From: Anisodus tanguticus
Taxonomy: Eukaryota; Streptophyta; Magnoliopsida; Solanales; Solanaceae
Direction: 5' to 3'
DNA length: 64,000 nt
Assembly (NCBI GenBank): GCA_034509755.1
Contig: CM067555.1
Location: forward strand, 8,626,142-8,690,141
Shown here: in pieces, positions 46,939 through 59,393 of the stretch
Position numbering within the stretch: position 1 is the first letter of the stretch
Layout: every line of letters starts with the position of its first letter
Notes under the pieces: model-generated
Told to the model about the DNA's origin: nothing
Database searches by the model: none
Seen by the model: only the letters and a program-made list of their open reading frames with translations
Program-made: the position numbers and the translations under genes

Positions 46939-48509
46939 AAATTAAGCATTAGTAGATCATCACTGGGGGAACACAAAATTTCAATTCCCGACCTAATCCT
47001 TATAGTTCGATTTGTTGGCTATTTGAATTTCTATCTTATTGGTGTGGGTTTGATTTCTCACTTTGTAAATTGCAATCCCCTCACCATTTATCCTTCTATT
47101 ATGTATAATAAAAAAATTAAAAATATATGAAGTAATTTTCTGCTCAATAAATTCATAGTATTCTCCTTTTGTTATATGACTCCCTTCTTGTCTCTCATCA
47201 ACCAACCACTAGCTATCGAGGAAATTGAATGAGTGATATATGAAGACAAAGGGTGGCTGTACACAAATTTCTTTCTCTGCATATCAAAAGGTAAAATAGA
47301 CAACACCAACAACATAAAAAAGAACAAGAACGATTTAGCCCGAAAAGTTTACCTGAATGAATTTTTTAATTGTAAATAATTCTGTTTTTGAAAGTGGATG
47401 AATTCCCATGCCAAATTCAGGTGAAGTGTGCTCTTATTCAAAATAAAATCTTCCATTTCCTCTCATCACAATGAAAGAAGCTTGATATTGACATGTCGGC
47501 ACAATTGTACAAAGCTAAAAAAGCTAGAAAAGAAGGAAAACGGCAAATTAAAGAGAGGGTCCAACAGTCCAAATTCCAAATTCTATAGGTGCTATTTTAG
47601 GGCATTTGCATAAACAAGTAGGGTCTAAGAGAAAACCAAAAATTCAAGTCACCTACACATAATCAAGTTGGTGCTACAAGGTGTAATCCCATGCAACTTG
47701 TTTGCACTTTTATGAGTATGAAAATTGATTGAACGTATGCCATTTTGGTCTTCTTGATGTGGAATTTTCTAGGACCCCTAAATCAATTAATAGTATACAG
47801 TAGTAACATTTGTCACATGCTGTATTGCCCCACTGGTACTACTTAGCTTAGAAAGATCAAAATTCTCAATCTTGAAAAGTGTAAGTGGAGACAAGCTGAA
47901 AGAGATATGGCCATTTAATTGCTAAACCTCTAATTTTTTTTGACCAACTTTTTTTACTTTAAACAAACAAAATTTGATTCAATTTCTAAAGGCAATTGAA
48001 GCCTCTTTTATAATTACAACTAAAAATATTGTAAAGCTTCTTGAGAATATGCTTCTCTTTGCCACTCCTTTCTTCTCTCTATGTAACATCATGTGTATAA
48101 GTTTTTGTTTCTTTTCTGGATGAATTTTCAAATAGGTTATCTCCATTTCAGTACTCTTTATTCTTCCTTTGGGTGAAAATATATTTCTGTACAAAGTGTT
48201 TTACTTTGGAATTTTTTTGCAGATAAGTTTGTTTGGTTGAATACTAAGATATGTAACTTATACTAATAATATAATTTGAAGGATGGGAATGCGGATGGAA
48301 TTGGTGTTCTAACGATAATTTTAAGAATTAAAGGTTGTTCACACATAGGTTAAGACATGTGACATGAAGCATGGACGTAAGATAGTTGATTAGTTGTAGT
48401 GGAAAGTGATGTATGCCCGTCGACAATATTGTTGCTTCTTTTAACAACAAATTAGTGTAAAATATTTTTTTTCTTAAAACATTTCATAATTTATGTATGC
48501 ATGCTACGA
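46939..48509. other. Intergenic DNA, nothing recognised
   Basis: AT-rich, no conserved coding sequence and no element ends seen. Confidence 0.4.
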
Positions 48510-48800
48510 AACATTAAAACCCAAAAGCTAGCTCATGCCGTGAGTAATGCTCAAGACCATAATGAGACCAAGACACTAGTATTCCTCAGACGTGGGACTC
48601 AATTACAGTACTAGACATTTGGAGCATGAACAATATAAGATGACCCTCAACATTAGGTAAATAATGAATTGGAGTGGTTCTGACTCTGATATCATGATAA
48701 AAAATCTAACTCAACTTCAAAAGTTAGCTCATGTGTTAAAGAGTGCTTCAGACCATATAAAATAACGAAGAGACTTCACCAATGTGGGACAATCAACCAT
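48510..48800 (-). mobile_element. Second TRIM, related to 3027-3345
   Basis: Read on the minus strand: an LTR with GTCCCACATTGGTGAAG, GAGCTAACTTTTGAAGTTGA, a primer binding site ATGATATCAGAGTC (plus 48682-48695), a short internal part, and a second LTR with GTCCCACGTCTGAGGAA and GAGCTAGCTTTTGGG. Ends are worn and a target duplication is not clear. Confidence 0.75.
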
Positions 48801-49366
48801 TTATAGAAGTTTAAACAAACGGGATTTCAATACAACATTCAAGAAACCTTATAGTACATAGTAAATAATCTTCCTATGAATTTTTTCAAGGTTTTGAAGA
48901 TGGGCCATTTGAAAATAGTTATTTTTCAAAACGAAAAAAGAAAAAAAAAAAACTTAATGTCGCGGATATATATATGCTTTTCCTGTTTTTACAAACTTTA
49001 CTCTACAACTTTATTATAGATGAAAAGGATGGAATTTATGTGTGCCCATTTAGCTGTCAAAACAAAGAGTAGGGCTTTGTCTAGCTTAAAGCTAGCTAGT
49101 AGCTTTTGACCTATTGATATAAATTGTCCCCTTAAAGTTAACAGTACCATGTACTTCATGTTATTCATAAATTAATCAACATTAGCTTAATTATCAAATT
49201 GATGTCAATAAGAAAAAAATAAAGAGATCTAGAAGTACTACGTGATTGATAAATTCTACGTACGTAGCTACCAAGGTGGTGAATGAGGAGCACTAATCTT
49301 AGTAATGATTTGATTCATCCAAAATTCTTTTCAACTTTTTCCTAGGACTTCATCCATCCTTATCAG
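48801..49366. other. Intergenic DNA, nothing recognised
   Basis: AT-rich with a poly-purine patch near 48940. No gene. Confidence 0.4.
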
Positions 49367-50277
49367 TAGGCCTGGGCATCGAGTCGATCCCGAGCCAAGT
49401 TCAACCGAGCCTAGTATATACCGAGTCAAGTCCAACCGAGCCTAGTATGTACCAAGCCAAGCCGAGTTCGAGTCTAGCCTAATCAAACTTTAAACAGTAC
49501 TGAGCCGAGCCCGAGTCAGGCTCAACGAGTTTTTCTACATTTTGACCGAGCCTGAGCTGAGCTGAGCCGACTCCTCTATATTAAATAAAAAATATAATTT
49601 AAGAAAGTTTATGATTGTAATTGAATAGGCTATAAAAAAATTGCATTATTAAGTCAAGAATTTGATAATTTTAGTCGTAATGAATTGTTAAAAATAATAT
49701 CCCTATTAAATAAAAAATATGATTTAAGGAAGTCTATGATTGTGATTAAACAAGCTTTATATTATATAATTCAAGAAAATTATAGTCACCATAATAAAAA
49801 GATAGCAAAGGATTATAAATTGGCAAAGGATGAATATTCTTTTCTAATTGTACGAAGAAAAAAAGAGACTAAATACCATTAAATTTCTTAATAACCGAAC
49901 CAAAATGGCAACAATCAAATAGATAAATATGTATTATATTGATTTGATTTGATTTTAATATTTGACAAATCGATTGAATTGATTTGATTTTGATTTTAAC
50001 TAAAACCTACCCAAATCGAACCATGAATACCTCTACTCATATAGTACGCTTAAGTTACATTATAGTTAGAATTTTACTTACATCAAATAAAAATATAAAT
50101 TATATAACTGTTAAATTAACATAGTATGTTAAGTTAAATTTCTAATATACTTAGTAATTGAGCCTAATGAATTCTTAAATTGAGCCAACTAAGCCGAGTC
50201 GAGTTAGCTCAATCGAGCCCGAGCTTTGACCGAGTCGAGCCAAGCCCCGAGCTGGCCCGACTCTTTGCCCAGCATAG
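49367..50277. mobile_element. Non-autonomous hAT element with 8-bp target duplication
   Basis: 911 bp bounded by exact CTTATCAG copies (49359-49366 and 50278-50285). Ends TAGGCCTGGGCA and, inverted, CTATGCTGGGCA. Both subterminal regions are dense in GAGCCGAGCC / GAGTCGAG words, in opposite orientations; the AT-rich middle contains no transposase. Confidence 0.88.
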
Positions 50278-50342
50278 CTTATCAGCTAATAAAAATATTG
50301 CTCCCTTCTAGTCTTTTTGAATGATTTTTTAGTTTCTTAAAA

Positions 50343-50628
50343 TACACCCTCTGTCTCAAATTATTCATCGTGGTTATTAAAAATAGTTGTTTTAAATTAT
50401 TTGTCATTTTAGAAGTTTAAGACACTATTAATTATTTTTTCTCCATTTTACCTTTGGTAAAATTATGTAATTAATGAAGATAACACATAAATAGAGTAAA
50501 TATTTAATGAAGAAAGATTATAAGTTAGACATATATACGAGTAAAGTTTGTCAAATACTCCTCCAATTTTTTTTTTAAGGGGCGTGTAAAATAAAAAAAA
50601 ATGATAAATAATTTAAAACGTAGGAAGT
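50343..50628. mobile_element. Stowaway-like MITE
   Basis: Left TACACCCTCTGTCTCAAATT and right, inverted, CTACTTCCTACGTTTTAAAT, with matching 'attatttgtcatttt' inner blocks. The TA at both ends fits Tc1/mariner-type duplication. Confidence 0.65.
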
Positions 50629-52618
50629 AGATCAAAACAAGTGTCATTTTAAAAAAATCAAAAGCATTTACTTCTTTTTTTTTCTGACTTACCTTGCTAA
50701 ATCAATTGTGTGAACAAGTTTCAAGAGTCTTTCAACGATTTTTTTTACATTTTTAGGAGTATGGAGTAGTATATCAAAGAGGGGGTATTTTTCCAACACA
50801 AGGATGAAGGATAATATAGTCAAAGGGTCACTTTAATTAATTTAATTACTTAAATTTTCAAATGATGTGTCACACCCTAGAAAGACATTTAAAATAGATT
50901 GGAGGGAGTATAATTTTTCCATATAGTTGTTGGATGATGATCCAATGTTTTTATTCAAAATAATACAGTATAAAGTCTTTATAGTATTCAAAATTTAGAC
51001 GTTCTTGGGTTATGCATTTTATAAGTTAGAGAATTCATCTTGTCAAGAACTCAACCTTGGTCAGAGCTTAGTTCTCGAGTGGATACAAGTGATATTTGAC
51101 TTCAATTTCCCATACATGCATTTAGAGAACATCATACACTATTGACTATTTCGATGTAACTATGAATATGTGGTGATACTTAATTATTATAATTCTCATC
51201 CTCAAGCATAAATAAGTTAAATCCATAGTTTAACTAATTACTTCTATACAGTATACACTCACTGTTTTCAAAAGTATTTGTATTATCAAGTCACTCAATA
51301 ATAGGCAACCACAGCAAATGAGTACTTGTGACTAAGATACGACAATAATGTAGTAACATGTTATAAGTAAAACTGCACTCATATTAGAAAAATATTTTTT
51401 ACTATTAGCAGATATAAGTTAAATACGTGAAATAATAGTTTAATTTACGCTAAAAGTGAGAAATATTTACACCGGATATCATCAAAACCCTGTTACATCA
51501 ATATATCCAGTCACATTAGCTAGTTAAATCTTAGCTAGTACCAGCTAAGGAATAGATAGGAATCGTATTCTCTAAATTATTCAATCACATAACGAGCTCC
51601 TTATTTATCAGTTGACCAAAGTTATCAATTTAATCAAACATTAAGATGTCGTTTGGTTTGAAGATAAGTTATGCTGAAATTAGTTTGATATTATTAATTT
51701 TTTATTGACCATTTGATTTGTTATATAAAAAATAACATGCATTGCATATTTCTAAGAAATAGTTGTTTGTTTATAAAAATACCTCTACCGTATTTAGATT
51801 TTTATTTGTTAAAGGAACCTCAGGGGTAATTTTTGTCATTTTCATCCGTAGATCCTTGTATGGACTGATTGTGTCCCCACAAGGAGAGCTTTAGATGAAA
51901 TAGGAGTGTACATCTATATGGGCTTCATGTGATTCGCTCCAACCTTCCTTGTAGGTTTCCTGCTCCGCCAACGCGACTACTGTCCAAATCATTTGACGCT
52001 TCTTCTCATTGAGTAGCCCCTTTGTTTCATCCGGGGATTGTTAATCTCGGTACTATTACTTCACGGTCTGGCAGGTATGAATTAGTCCTGACTTTGGTGT
52101 TTAAATAATACCAGAATTAGTAACCAAACAAGAGATAAGGTCGTACTAAATTTTTATCCCAGAATTGTTTATGCTTGTAATATGCAGTGAATCGTTACAC
52201 CCCACCGTCGTTAACTCTAGCTTTTGGATTCGAGTAGTGAGAATGTAATCACCTTTAATATGAAGCGTTTTATCTAAAAAAAATGGAACTTCTCGATATG
52301 AATCCAAATTAATGAGGCCACAAAATGTGTATCAAATTACAAGATGTGAAAAGTTAAACAAAGACACTCTATATCTCCAATATAGATTTTTTTTTACGCG
52401 AATTTAACTTAATTGAGCCCTAAAACATATATCAGACATAGGATGTGAACGTGAAAAATAAAACAAAGGTACTTTATCTTTAAAATAAAATTTTCTGATG
52501 TGAATCTAGCTTAGTCGAACCTAAAATATATACTACTAGACTAGACATAGGATGTGGAAAAAAGACATTTTAATGCTCTGGCTGGCTACAGGTTGCTTGT
52601 GTTGCTACTTGCTATTCT
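50629..52618. other. Intergenic DNA, mostly unassigned
   Basis: A segment around 51655-52200 begins TGTCGTTTGGTTTGAAGA and has TAACCAAACAAGAGATAAGG near its other side, which suggests a worn MITE with a further insertion in it, but borders are unclear. Nothing else recognised. Confidence 0.4.
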
Positions 52619-53185
52619 TGTTGGGAGTTTTTGCTCTGTGGTACTTTATAAAGCAGTACGGGAAGTATATAACTATTACAAGTATTCGAAAGGATAAACA
52701 AAGATTCAATAATTCATCATGAAATCTGAAAATTACAATTGTTACACAAGAAAAACTGAAAATTCCAGTTTTGTAGAAGACGGAAAGATAGAAACTGTTT
52801 TTGCTGAGTCGAGTGTGACACTCTGTCCTTAAGACAATATTGCCCCGTATGTATCCTTTATACGTCCTGGACAATTTGTCTCCCAAGATAAAACAGCAAT
52901 GGAACCCTTGAGCAAAGGAAATTCAAGAGCTACCGTGAAGAATATTGAATAACGAAACGATGCTTGGAAGTTGTAGGAAGAAGTTTTTTTTTCTGGTTGT
53001 GTATTTTCGTGCATATCAAGTGTTCTCTTTTGTCATTCTTGGTGCTCAACAATGGTGTAAGGGGGTGTTTATATAGGTGAGGGAGGGGCTGAAAAACTGC
53101 TTCAAAACTGCCTCCATAATAGCCAAATAATGGCCATTATGGAGGTAGTAAAGTCACCAACATAAATGGGAGAAAGACCAACGGA
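52619..53185 (-). repeat. Inverted, truncated copia LTR abutting gag
   Basis: Collinear over its whole 567 bp with 59394-59960, the U5-R-proximal part of the LTR on the minus strand. It starts TGTTGGGAGTTTTTGC and breaks off at ACCAACGGA, three bases before the gag ATG at 53188. Its TATA box (TATATAAAC on the minus strand, 53067-53075) points left, away from gag. A 15-bp-arm inverted repeat CCTCCATAAT...ATTATGGAGG is at 53111-53145. No primer binding site lies between it and gag. Confidence 0.9.
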
Positions 53186-53187
53186 AC

Positions 53188-54260
53188 ATGGCTGGAAATA
53201 TGACCGATGTTGCTGCTACTGCTGCTGCCTCTCGAGGCAATGTTGCTGCCTTCCCCGCCACTGCCGCTACTGCCCAAGGCAGTAACTCCGCCGCCTTCAC
53301 TGCTGCTGCTGCTGCGGCTCCTGCTCAAGGCAGTAACACTGCTACCTTCCCAACTGTTGGAGCTCCACCCTCTTCATCACACCACCATGATCGCCCCGAA
53401 AAATTCATGGGATCAGAATTCAAAAGATGGCAGCAAAAGATGCTGTTTTACTTAACAGTTATGGGCATGGCCCGGTTCCTTACGGAAGATCCTCCACAAG
53501 CTAGAGATGAAATGGACTCTTCGCCCAATGAAACGGGTGAAGGGGGCCTTGGTATCCATGTCATTAATGGCATGAAGATGGTTCGAGACGCATGGAATCA
53601 TAGCGATTTCATGTGCAAGAACTATATACTGAACTGCTTGGCAGACCCTCTCTACACGGTCTATTGCACCGTTGTCACTGCCAAAGAGCTGTGGGAAAAA
53701 CTGCAAAAAGAAGTACAACGCACAAGATGCGGGTACTAAGAAGTTCATCGTTGGAAAATTTCTAAAATTCCAAATGGTGGACAGTAAGACAGTGATGTCC
53801 CAAGTCCAGGAATTCCAAATGATTTTACATCACCTGGATTTGGAAGGACTGAAACCAAATGAGCAGTTTTTGGTTGCATCGCTGATTGAAAAGTTACCTC
53901 CTTCATGGAATGAGTTTATGAGTTACTTGAAACTCAAGACAAAGGAGATGACCTTTGAAGAGCTTGTTATCAAACTGCAAATCCAGGAAGATAATAAGAA
54001 GACCTTGCCAAAGGGTAGACAACATGCCGAGGCAAAGGCGAACTGGCCGAGGCCAAAGGGAACTCAAGCAAGAAGCGAAAGTTCCGAAAAGACGGCAAAG
54101 CCCCCGCGGCAGAGATGTTCGAGGTAATTGTCATCACCGTGGGAAACCTGGTCATAGGATCAAGGAATGCCGCAAGCTCAAGACCGAGCAACAACAGAAA
54201 GCCAAGTCAAAAGGCAAGGCTCAAGCAAACGTCGTCAAGGACACGCTCCGGATGACATGA
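53188..54260 (+). pseudogene. copia gag and zinc knuckle
   Basis: The open frame from MAGNMTDVAATAAASRG runs through an Ala-rich leader, FMGSEFKRWQQKMLFYL and ELWEKLQKE, then shifts frame near 53710 and continues DAGTKKFIVGKFLKFQMVDS. At 54110-54160 the knuckle reads NCHHRGKPGHRIKEC: the second Cys of the CCHC pattern is Arg. The low-complexity Ala leader comes from GCTGCT repeats. Confidence 0.88.
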
Positions 54261-55640
54261 TCGAGGAATTCTCTGCGGTGGTGCTAGAAGCCAACTTGGT
54301 GGAGAATCCGATGCGGTGGTGGGTGGACACGGGTGCAACAAGACACATCTGTTCCAACAAAGATGCCTTCTCCACGTACACTCCGGTCTCCGACAAGAAG
54401 TTCGTTCATGGGCAACAACGCTTCCTCGGACGTGCTAGGGGTTGGAAAGGTGGTCCGAAGATGACTTCCGGCAAGGAACTCACTCGAAGGAAGTGATGCA
54501 CGTCCCGAGATATTAGAAGAAATCTAGTTTACGGACCTTTATTGGTTAATCTTTGGTTTTAGGCTAGTGTTTGAATCAAATAAATTTGTACTCACTAAAA
54601 ATGGCACATTTGTGGGGAGGGGCTTCGTACGTGAAGGCCTCTTCAAAGTGAATGCCATGTACGTATTGCGTCAAGGAAATAAAGTTGAGTCTTCTTCTTA
54701 TTTGCTTGAGTCTTCTAATTTATGGCATCATAGATTAGGACACGTAAACTACAAGTCTATTCAAAGGTGGTAAAGATGGAGTTGTTGCCTTCTATCGACA
54801 TAAACCCTCAACATAAGTGTGAGGTGTGCGTAGAGGCAAAACTCACCAAGCTTCCTTTTCGATCCGTCGAAAGGAATACCGCTCCTCTAGAACTTATTCA
54901 CACGGATATATGTGATTTGAAGTTTGCACAAACTAGAGGGGGAACAAGTACTTTGTGACATTTATAGATGATAGCACAAGGTATTGTTACCTTTACTTGT
55001 TGAAAAGTAAGGATGAAGCCTTTGAAGCGTTCCGACGTTACAAAGCGAAGTTGAGAATCAACTTAGCCTACGGATTAAATCCATTCGTAGCGATAGAGGG
55101 GAGAATATGTAGCGCCTTTTGAGGAATATTGTGCCCAAGAAGGCATTATTCATCAAACGACGGCTCCATACTCACCTCAATCAAACGGTGTGGCGGAACG
55201 TAAGAACCGCACATTAAAGGAAATGATGAATGCCTTGCTTATCAATTCCGGACTTCCCCAAAACATGTGGGGAGAAGCCGTCCTTACCACTAATACGATT
55301 CTGAACAGAGTCCCACATAAGGGTAAGGACAAAACTCCATATGAATCATGGAAAGGAAAGAAACCCACCTACAAGTATTTTAAGGTGTGGGGTTGTCTGG
55401 CAAAGGTTGAAGTACCTAAGCCAAAGCGAGTCAAGATTGGGCCTAAGATCGTAGATTGCATATTCATCGGATATGCAAATAACAGTAGTGCTTATCGCTT
55501 CTTAGTGCATAAGTCAGATATTCCAGATATCCACCAGGGTACAATAATGGAATCAAGGAATGCTCTATTCTTTGAAAGTACCTTTTCTAGAAAGGAGAAA
55601 GACATAACCTCTCGCAAGCGAAGTTATGCACAAAGCTCTC
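54240..55640 (+). pseudogene. copia protease and integrase
   Basis: Protease RWWVDTGATRHICSNKDAF (54310-54370). GAG-pre-integrase LWHHRLGHVNYKSIQ (about 54720) with CEVCVEAKLTKLPF. Integrase core IHTDICDLK, then APYSPQSNGVAERKNRTLK (55165-55220) and RVKIGPKIVDCIFIGY (55430-55470). Frames change at about 54770, 54940 and 55110. Confidence 0.88.
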
Positions 55641-57480
55641 AAGAACCGGGAGTCCTTGACTGTCCGGATCTAAATGGTTCAGATCTAGCGAATCTCGAGG
55701 TGGCTGAACATCCGGAATCTAGTGTTCCGATTCTCGAACTTGGAGACTCGAGAGATGGATCTAAGGCGAAGTAAAAGGGCCAGGAAGGATAAATCCTTCG
55801 GTCCTGACTTTGTAGCTTATATGGTTAATGATGAACCAAGGACAATTGCTCAGGCGTTGTCAACTCCGGAAGCACCGCTGCGGAAAGAAGCTATTGAGAG
55901 TGAAATAAGCTCCATTCGCATAACCATACTTGGGAGTTGGTTGATCTTCCTCCAGAAATAAACCGTTGGGTTGTAAATGGATACTCAAACGGAAATACAA
56001 GGCGAGATGGGTCTATAGACAAGTACAAGGCCAGGTTGGTAGTCAAGGGCTATCGACGGACGAAGGCTTTGACTACTTTGACACATACTCTCCGGTATCC
56101 GGATGACATCCATACGGGTATTTATTGCGATCGCAGACTTTGCGTGACCTTGAGATACACCGGATGGATGTTAAGACGACCTTCCTAAACGGTGATTTGG
56201 AAGAAGAAATTTATATGGACCAACCCGAGGGGTACGTGGTTCAAGGGCAAGAGAAGAAAGTCGTCGACTTATCAAATCTTTGTACGGCTGAAACAAGCCC
56301 CGAAACAATGGCACGAAAAATTTGATAGTACTCTACTATCGAAGGGGTTCGCCATTAATGAGTGTGATAAATGTGTTTACACGAAAGGTAACTCGACTCA
56401 TTTGTTATGATATGCACGTATGTAGACGACATGTTGATCACAGGAAGCGCCCTAGGGTAATCCTAGAGACTAAGAACATGTTGAAACAATGCTTCGACAT
56501 GAAAGATATGGGTATCGCGAGATGTCATCCTAGGGATTAAAATCTCTAAGACGTCCGACGGATTGGTCTTATCTCGTCTCACTACATCGAGGATGTTTTG
56601 AGAAAGTTCAAGATGTTAGACAGTTCTCCGATAGCGTCACCAATGGATACAAATCAAAAGCTTGATAAAAATCTTGGTGCACTGTATACCGGGAGCGATA
56701 TGCACAGGTGATCGGTAGTTTGATGTATATCACAAACCGCACCCGACCCGATATTGCTTATGCGATCAATAAGTTGGCTAGGTTCACCCGTAATCCAAGT
56801 GATAATCGGTGGAAGGCGTTGAATCGGGTATTACAATACCGAAATATACGTTAAATTTCGGGTTGCACTATTCGAGATATCCATTTGTACTAGAGGGGTA
56901 CAAGATGATGCAAACTGGATATCCGATATAGAGAACACCAAGTCCACCGGTGGGTATATATTTACAATTGGTGGTGGGGGGCCGTGTCTTGGAAATCCTC
57001 TAAGCAAACTTGCATCGCCCGGTCCACGATGGAATCGGAGTTTATCGCTTTAGACAAAGTAGGAGAAGAAGCTGAGTGGCTTCATGACTTCTTAGAGGAT
57101 GTTCCGTGTTGGAACAAACCCGTACCTTCGGTAATGATCCACCTGCGACGATCGGTCGGCTCTAGGAAGGGCACGGAATGCTATGTACAACGGCAAGTCT
57201 CGTCATATTCGACGGAGGCATAAGACCGTTAGGCAACTGATCACCACGGGTATAATATCCATTGATTTCATTAAGTCAAAGGATAATATAGCAGACCCAT
57301 TGACAAAGGGCTTACACAAAGATCGATGGCTTGCTCGTCTAGGGAATGGGCTTAAAACCCAAAATATAAGGACCAATACGGTGGTAACCCAACCTTACGA
57401 ACCGGAGATCCCAAGTAATTTGGTTCAATGGGAAAACGAAGTTGTAAAGGTTCGATTGATCGCTTCGGTGGAAGTATGAG
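55640..57480 (+). pseudogene. copia reverse transcriptase and RNase H
   Basis: RSKRARKDKSFGPDFVAYMV (55755-55815), DKYKARLVVKGYR (56015-56055), MDVKTTFLNGDLEEEIYMDQ (56165-56225), LKQAPKQWHEKF in another frame (56290-56325). The YVDDM active site is legible at about 56416 but out of frame with neighbours. RNase [20 protein letters not shown] (56985-57040) and [26 protein letters not shown] (57190-57320). At least six frame changes. Confidence 0.88.
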
Positions 57481-58000
57481 CACTTCGGATAGTGATTTCG
57501 AAAAGAAACACTAAATCCAAAGCCGTTCCGCGATAGACGTTAAGTGCTATCTGCGAGTATGGGTAAAGGTTAAGTTTTCAAAACTGTAATGATCCTCAAC
57601 GGTTGAGGTTAGGTTCTTGGGAAACTTTTAATGGTTCCTAACACTTGTAAAGTGGGGTATAGCAGGATACCTTGTAGGAGACCACCTATTTAAGTGCGAG
57701 GACGGCCGCCTCAAATTGAACGCACTTAAGAATCCAAGACGTTGTCCATGGCCAAAACGGACAAAACATTACGAAGAAGAGAGTAAGGGAATTTGTTGTG
57801 TTGGTACCGTTGTCTTGGCTTACACTAAACACGACGGTTCAAGATATCACGTTCACCGCGCAGTAAGTAAGTCCGATGGTATTCAACTATGGAAGGTTCA
57901 AAGCCGAGGCTACCTCTCCTTATGCAACATCGGTCCGCCGAAATATTCGGAAATGAAAAGACACCATGTGAGTGCGCCAAAATCTCTTTCAAGAGGGGAT

Positions 58001-59241
58001 TGTTGGAAATTTGCCTTTGGCGGGAGTTGCGACCGACCAACTTTAACGGCTTAAACACTAGTGTAACGTATGTTGGAGAATCCGGTTCTTCACACATGCA
58101 TGATCTACTAAGTACGTAGATAACCGTAGGGCCAAGAATCGTCAAATTTCATTGAGAAATGAAAGAGATATTGGTTCACGAAGTAAGGTGTTTGAAGCAT
58201 GGAAAGTGTGGTATTGTGTGTAATTCTCCCTCATCGGTAGAGAAGAAGAAAGAAGTGTTGTGTATATAAGATTCGAAATTGGTTTGGGGTTTGGGACCCC
58301 AAGGGGTATCCCATGTGTTTAAAGGAGGGAGGACCTAGATGTGCTTCGGTTCGAGGAAAGACCACACGCGCGCGCGCCGCCCGCCCCGTCCCGTCCGGTC
58401 CGGTTCGGGTCACGGTCACGGGTCCGCGGGCGTGTGGGCCGTGGGTCTTCGATAGAAGATATTATCTTTTTGGGCCAGAAAACTTTGCCGAAGTACGAGT
58501 TTGATCCCGAAGTTTCAGATATATACGGTTTGGACCAGAAATATTTCGGATGTACGGTTTGGTCCCTGAAGTTTCAAGATGTACAGTTTGGTCCCTTGAA
58601 GTTCGAGAATTTCGACGGTCAAGACAGAAAAGCCAAGAACTCAATTCAGCCATTTATTTTGGCTGAATTACTCCTCCTATAATGGCCAAATCCGTTGGTC
58701 TTTCTCCCATTTATGTTGGTGACTTTACTACCTCCATAATGGCCATTATTTGGCTATTATGGAGGCAGTTTTGAGGCAGTTTTTCAGCCCCTCCCTCACC
58801 TATATAAACACCCCCTTACACCATTGTTGAGCACCAAGAATGACAAAAGAGAACACTTGATATGCACGAAAATACACAACCAGAAAAAAAAACTTCTTCC
58901 TACAACTTCCAAGCATCGTTTTGTTATTCAATATTCTTCACGGTAGCTCTTGAGTTTCCTTTGCTCAAGGGTTCCATTGCTGTTTTATCTTGGGAGACAA
59001 ATTGTCCAGGATGTATAAAGGATACATACAGGGCAATATTGTCTTAAGTTGTTGGGAGTTTTTGCTCTGTGGTACTTTATAAAGCAGTACGGGAAGTATA
59101 TAACTATTACAAGTATTCGAAAGGATAAACAAAGATTTCATGATGAATTATTGAATCTTTGTTTATCCTTTCGAATACTTGTAATAGTTATATACTTCCC
59201 GTATCGCTTTATAAAGTACCACAGAGCAAAAACTCCCAACA
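58001..59241 (+). repeat. 3' LTR of the (+) copia element, with rearranged U5
   Basis: TGTTGGAAATTTGCC ... AACTCCCAACA. U3 has a GC-rich patch (58362-58445) and four degenerate ~28-bp repeats with 'GTACGGTTTGGTCC' (58490-58620). An inverted repeat CCTCCATAAT...ATTATGGAGG (58731-58765) precedes the TATA box TATATAAAC (58801-58809). After GTCTTAAG (59048) about 120 bp present in the 59394 LTR is replaced by an inverted copy of the LTR terminus. Confidence 0.9.
59050..59241. repeat. Hairpin with 88-bp arms at the end of the LTR
   Basis: The arm 59050-59137 (TGTTGGGAGTTTTTGCTC ... AAACAAAGATT) is the reverse complement of 59154-59241 with about two mismatches; the loop is 16 nt (59138-59153). 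Confidence 0.93.
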
Positions 59242-59393
59242 AAACGACTTTCCGATTTTCTTGTTCAACAAAATAGTAATTTCAGTTTTGTTGTTATATT
59301 GTAATCTTCAGTTTTATAGTTGAATTGTAATTTCAATTCTTACATACGCAGTTACTTGTAATTTCCGTTCCTGCAATCCTTTGTAATACCCAA
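59242..59393. other. Spacer between the two facing LTRs
   Basis: 152 bp, rich in 'gtaatttcagtttt' and 'gtaatttccgtt' words that resemble the LTR's U5 ('aattttcagtttt'). It may be degraded LTR or element leader, or simply host DNA. No primer binding site recognised. Confidence 0.5.

Larger units (their letters stand above)
53188..59241 (+). mobile_element. Decayed copia element (Tork-like), abnormal 5' end
   Basis: gag, protease, integrase, RT and RNase H in order to about 57480, a 0.5-kb 3' untranslated region, purine tract AAGAGGGGA (57991-57999) and a 1,241-bp 3' LTR (58001-59241). There is no 5' LTR in normal orientation and no primer binding site; the inverted fragment 52619-53185 takes that place. 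Frameshifts are frequent. The flanks 52614-52618 (ATTCT) and 59242-59246 (AAACG) do not match. Confidence 0.88.

Noticed and set aside
58313..58682. Arg/Pro/Gly-rich open frames in the LTR
   Set aside because: They arise from the GC-rich patch of U3 and have no counterpart in a coding region.
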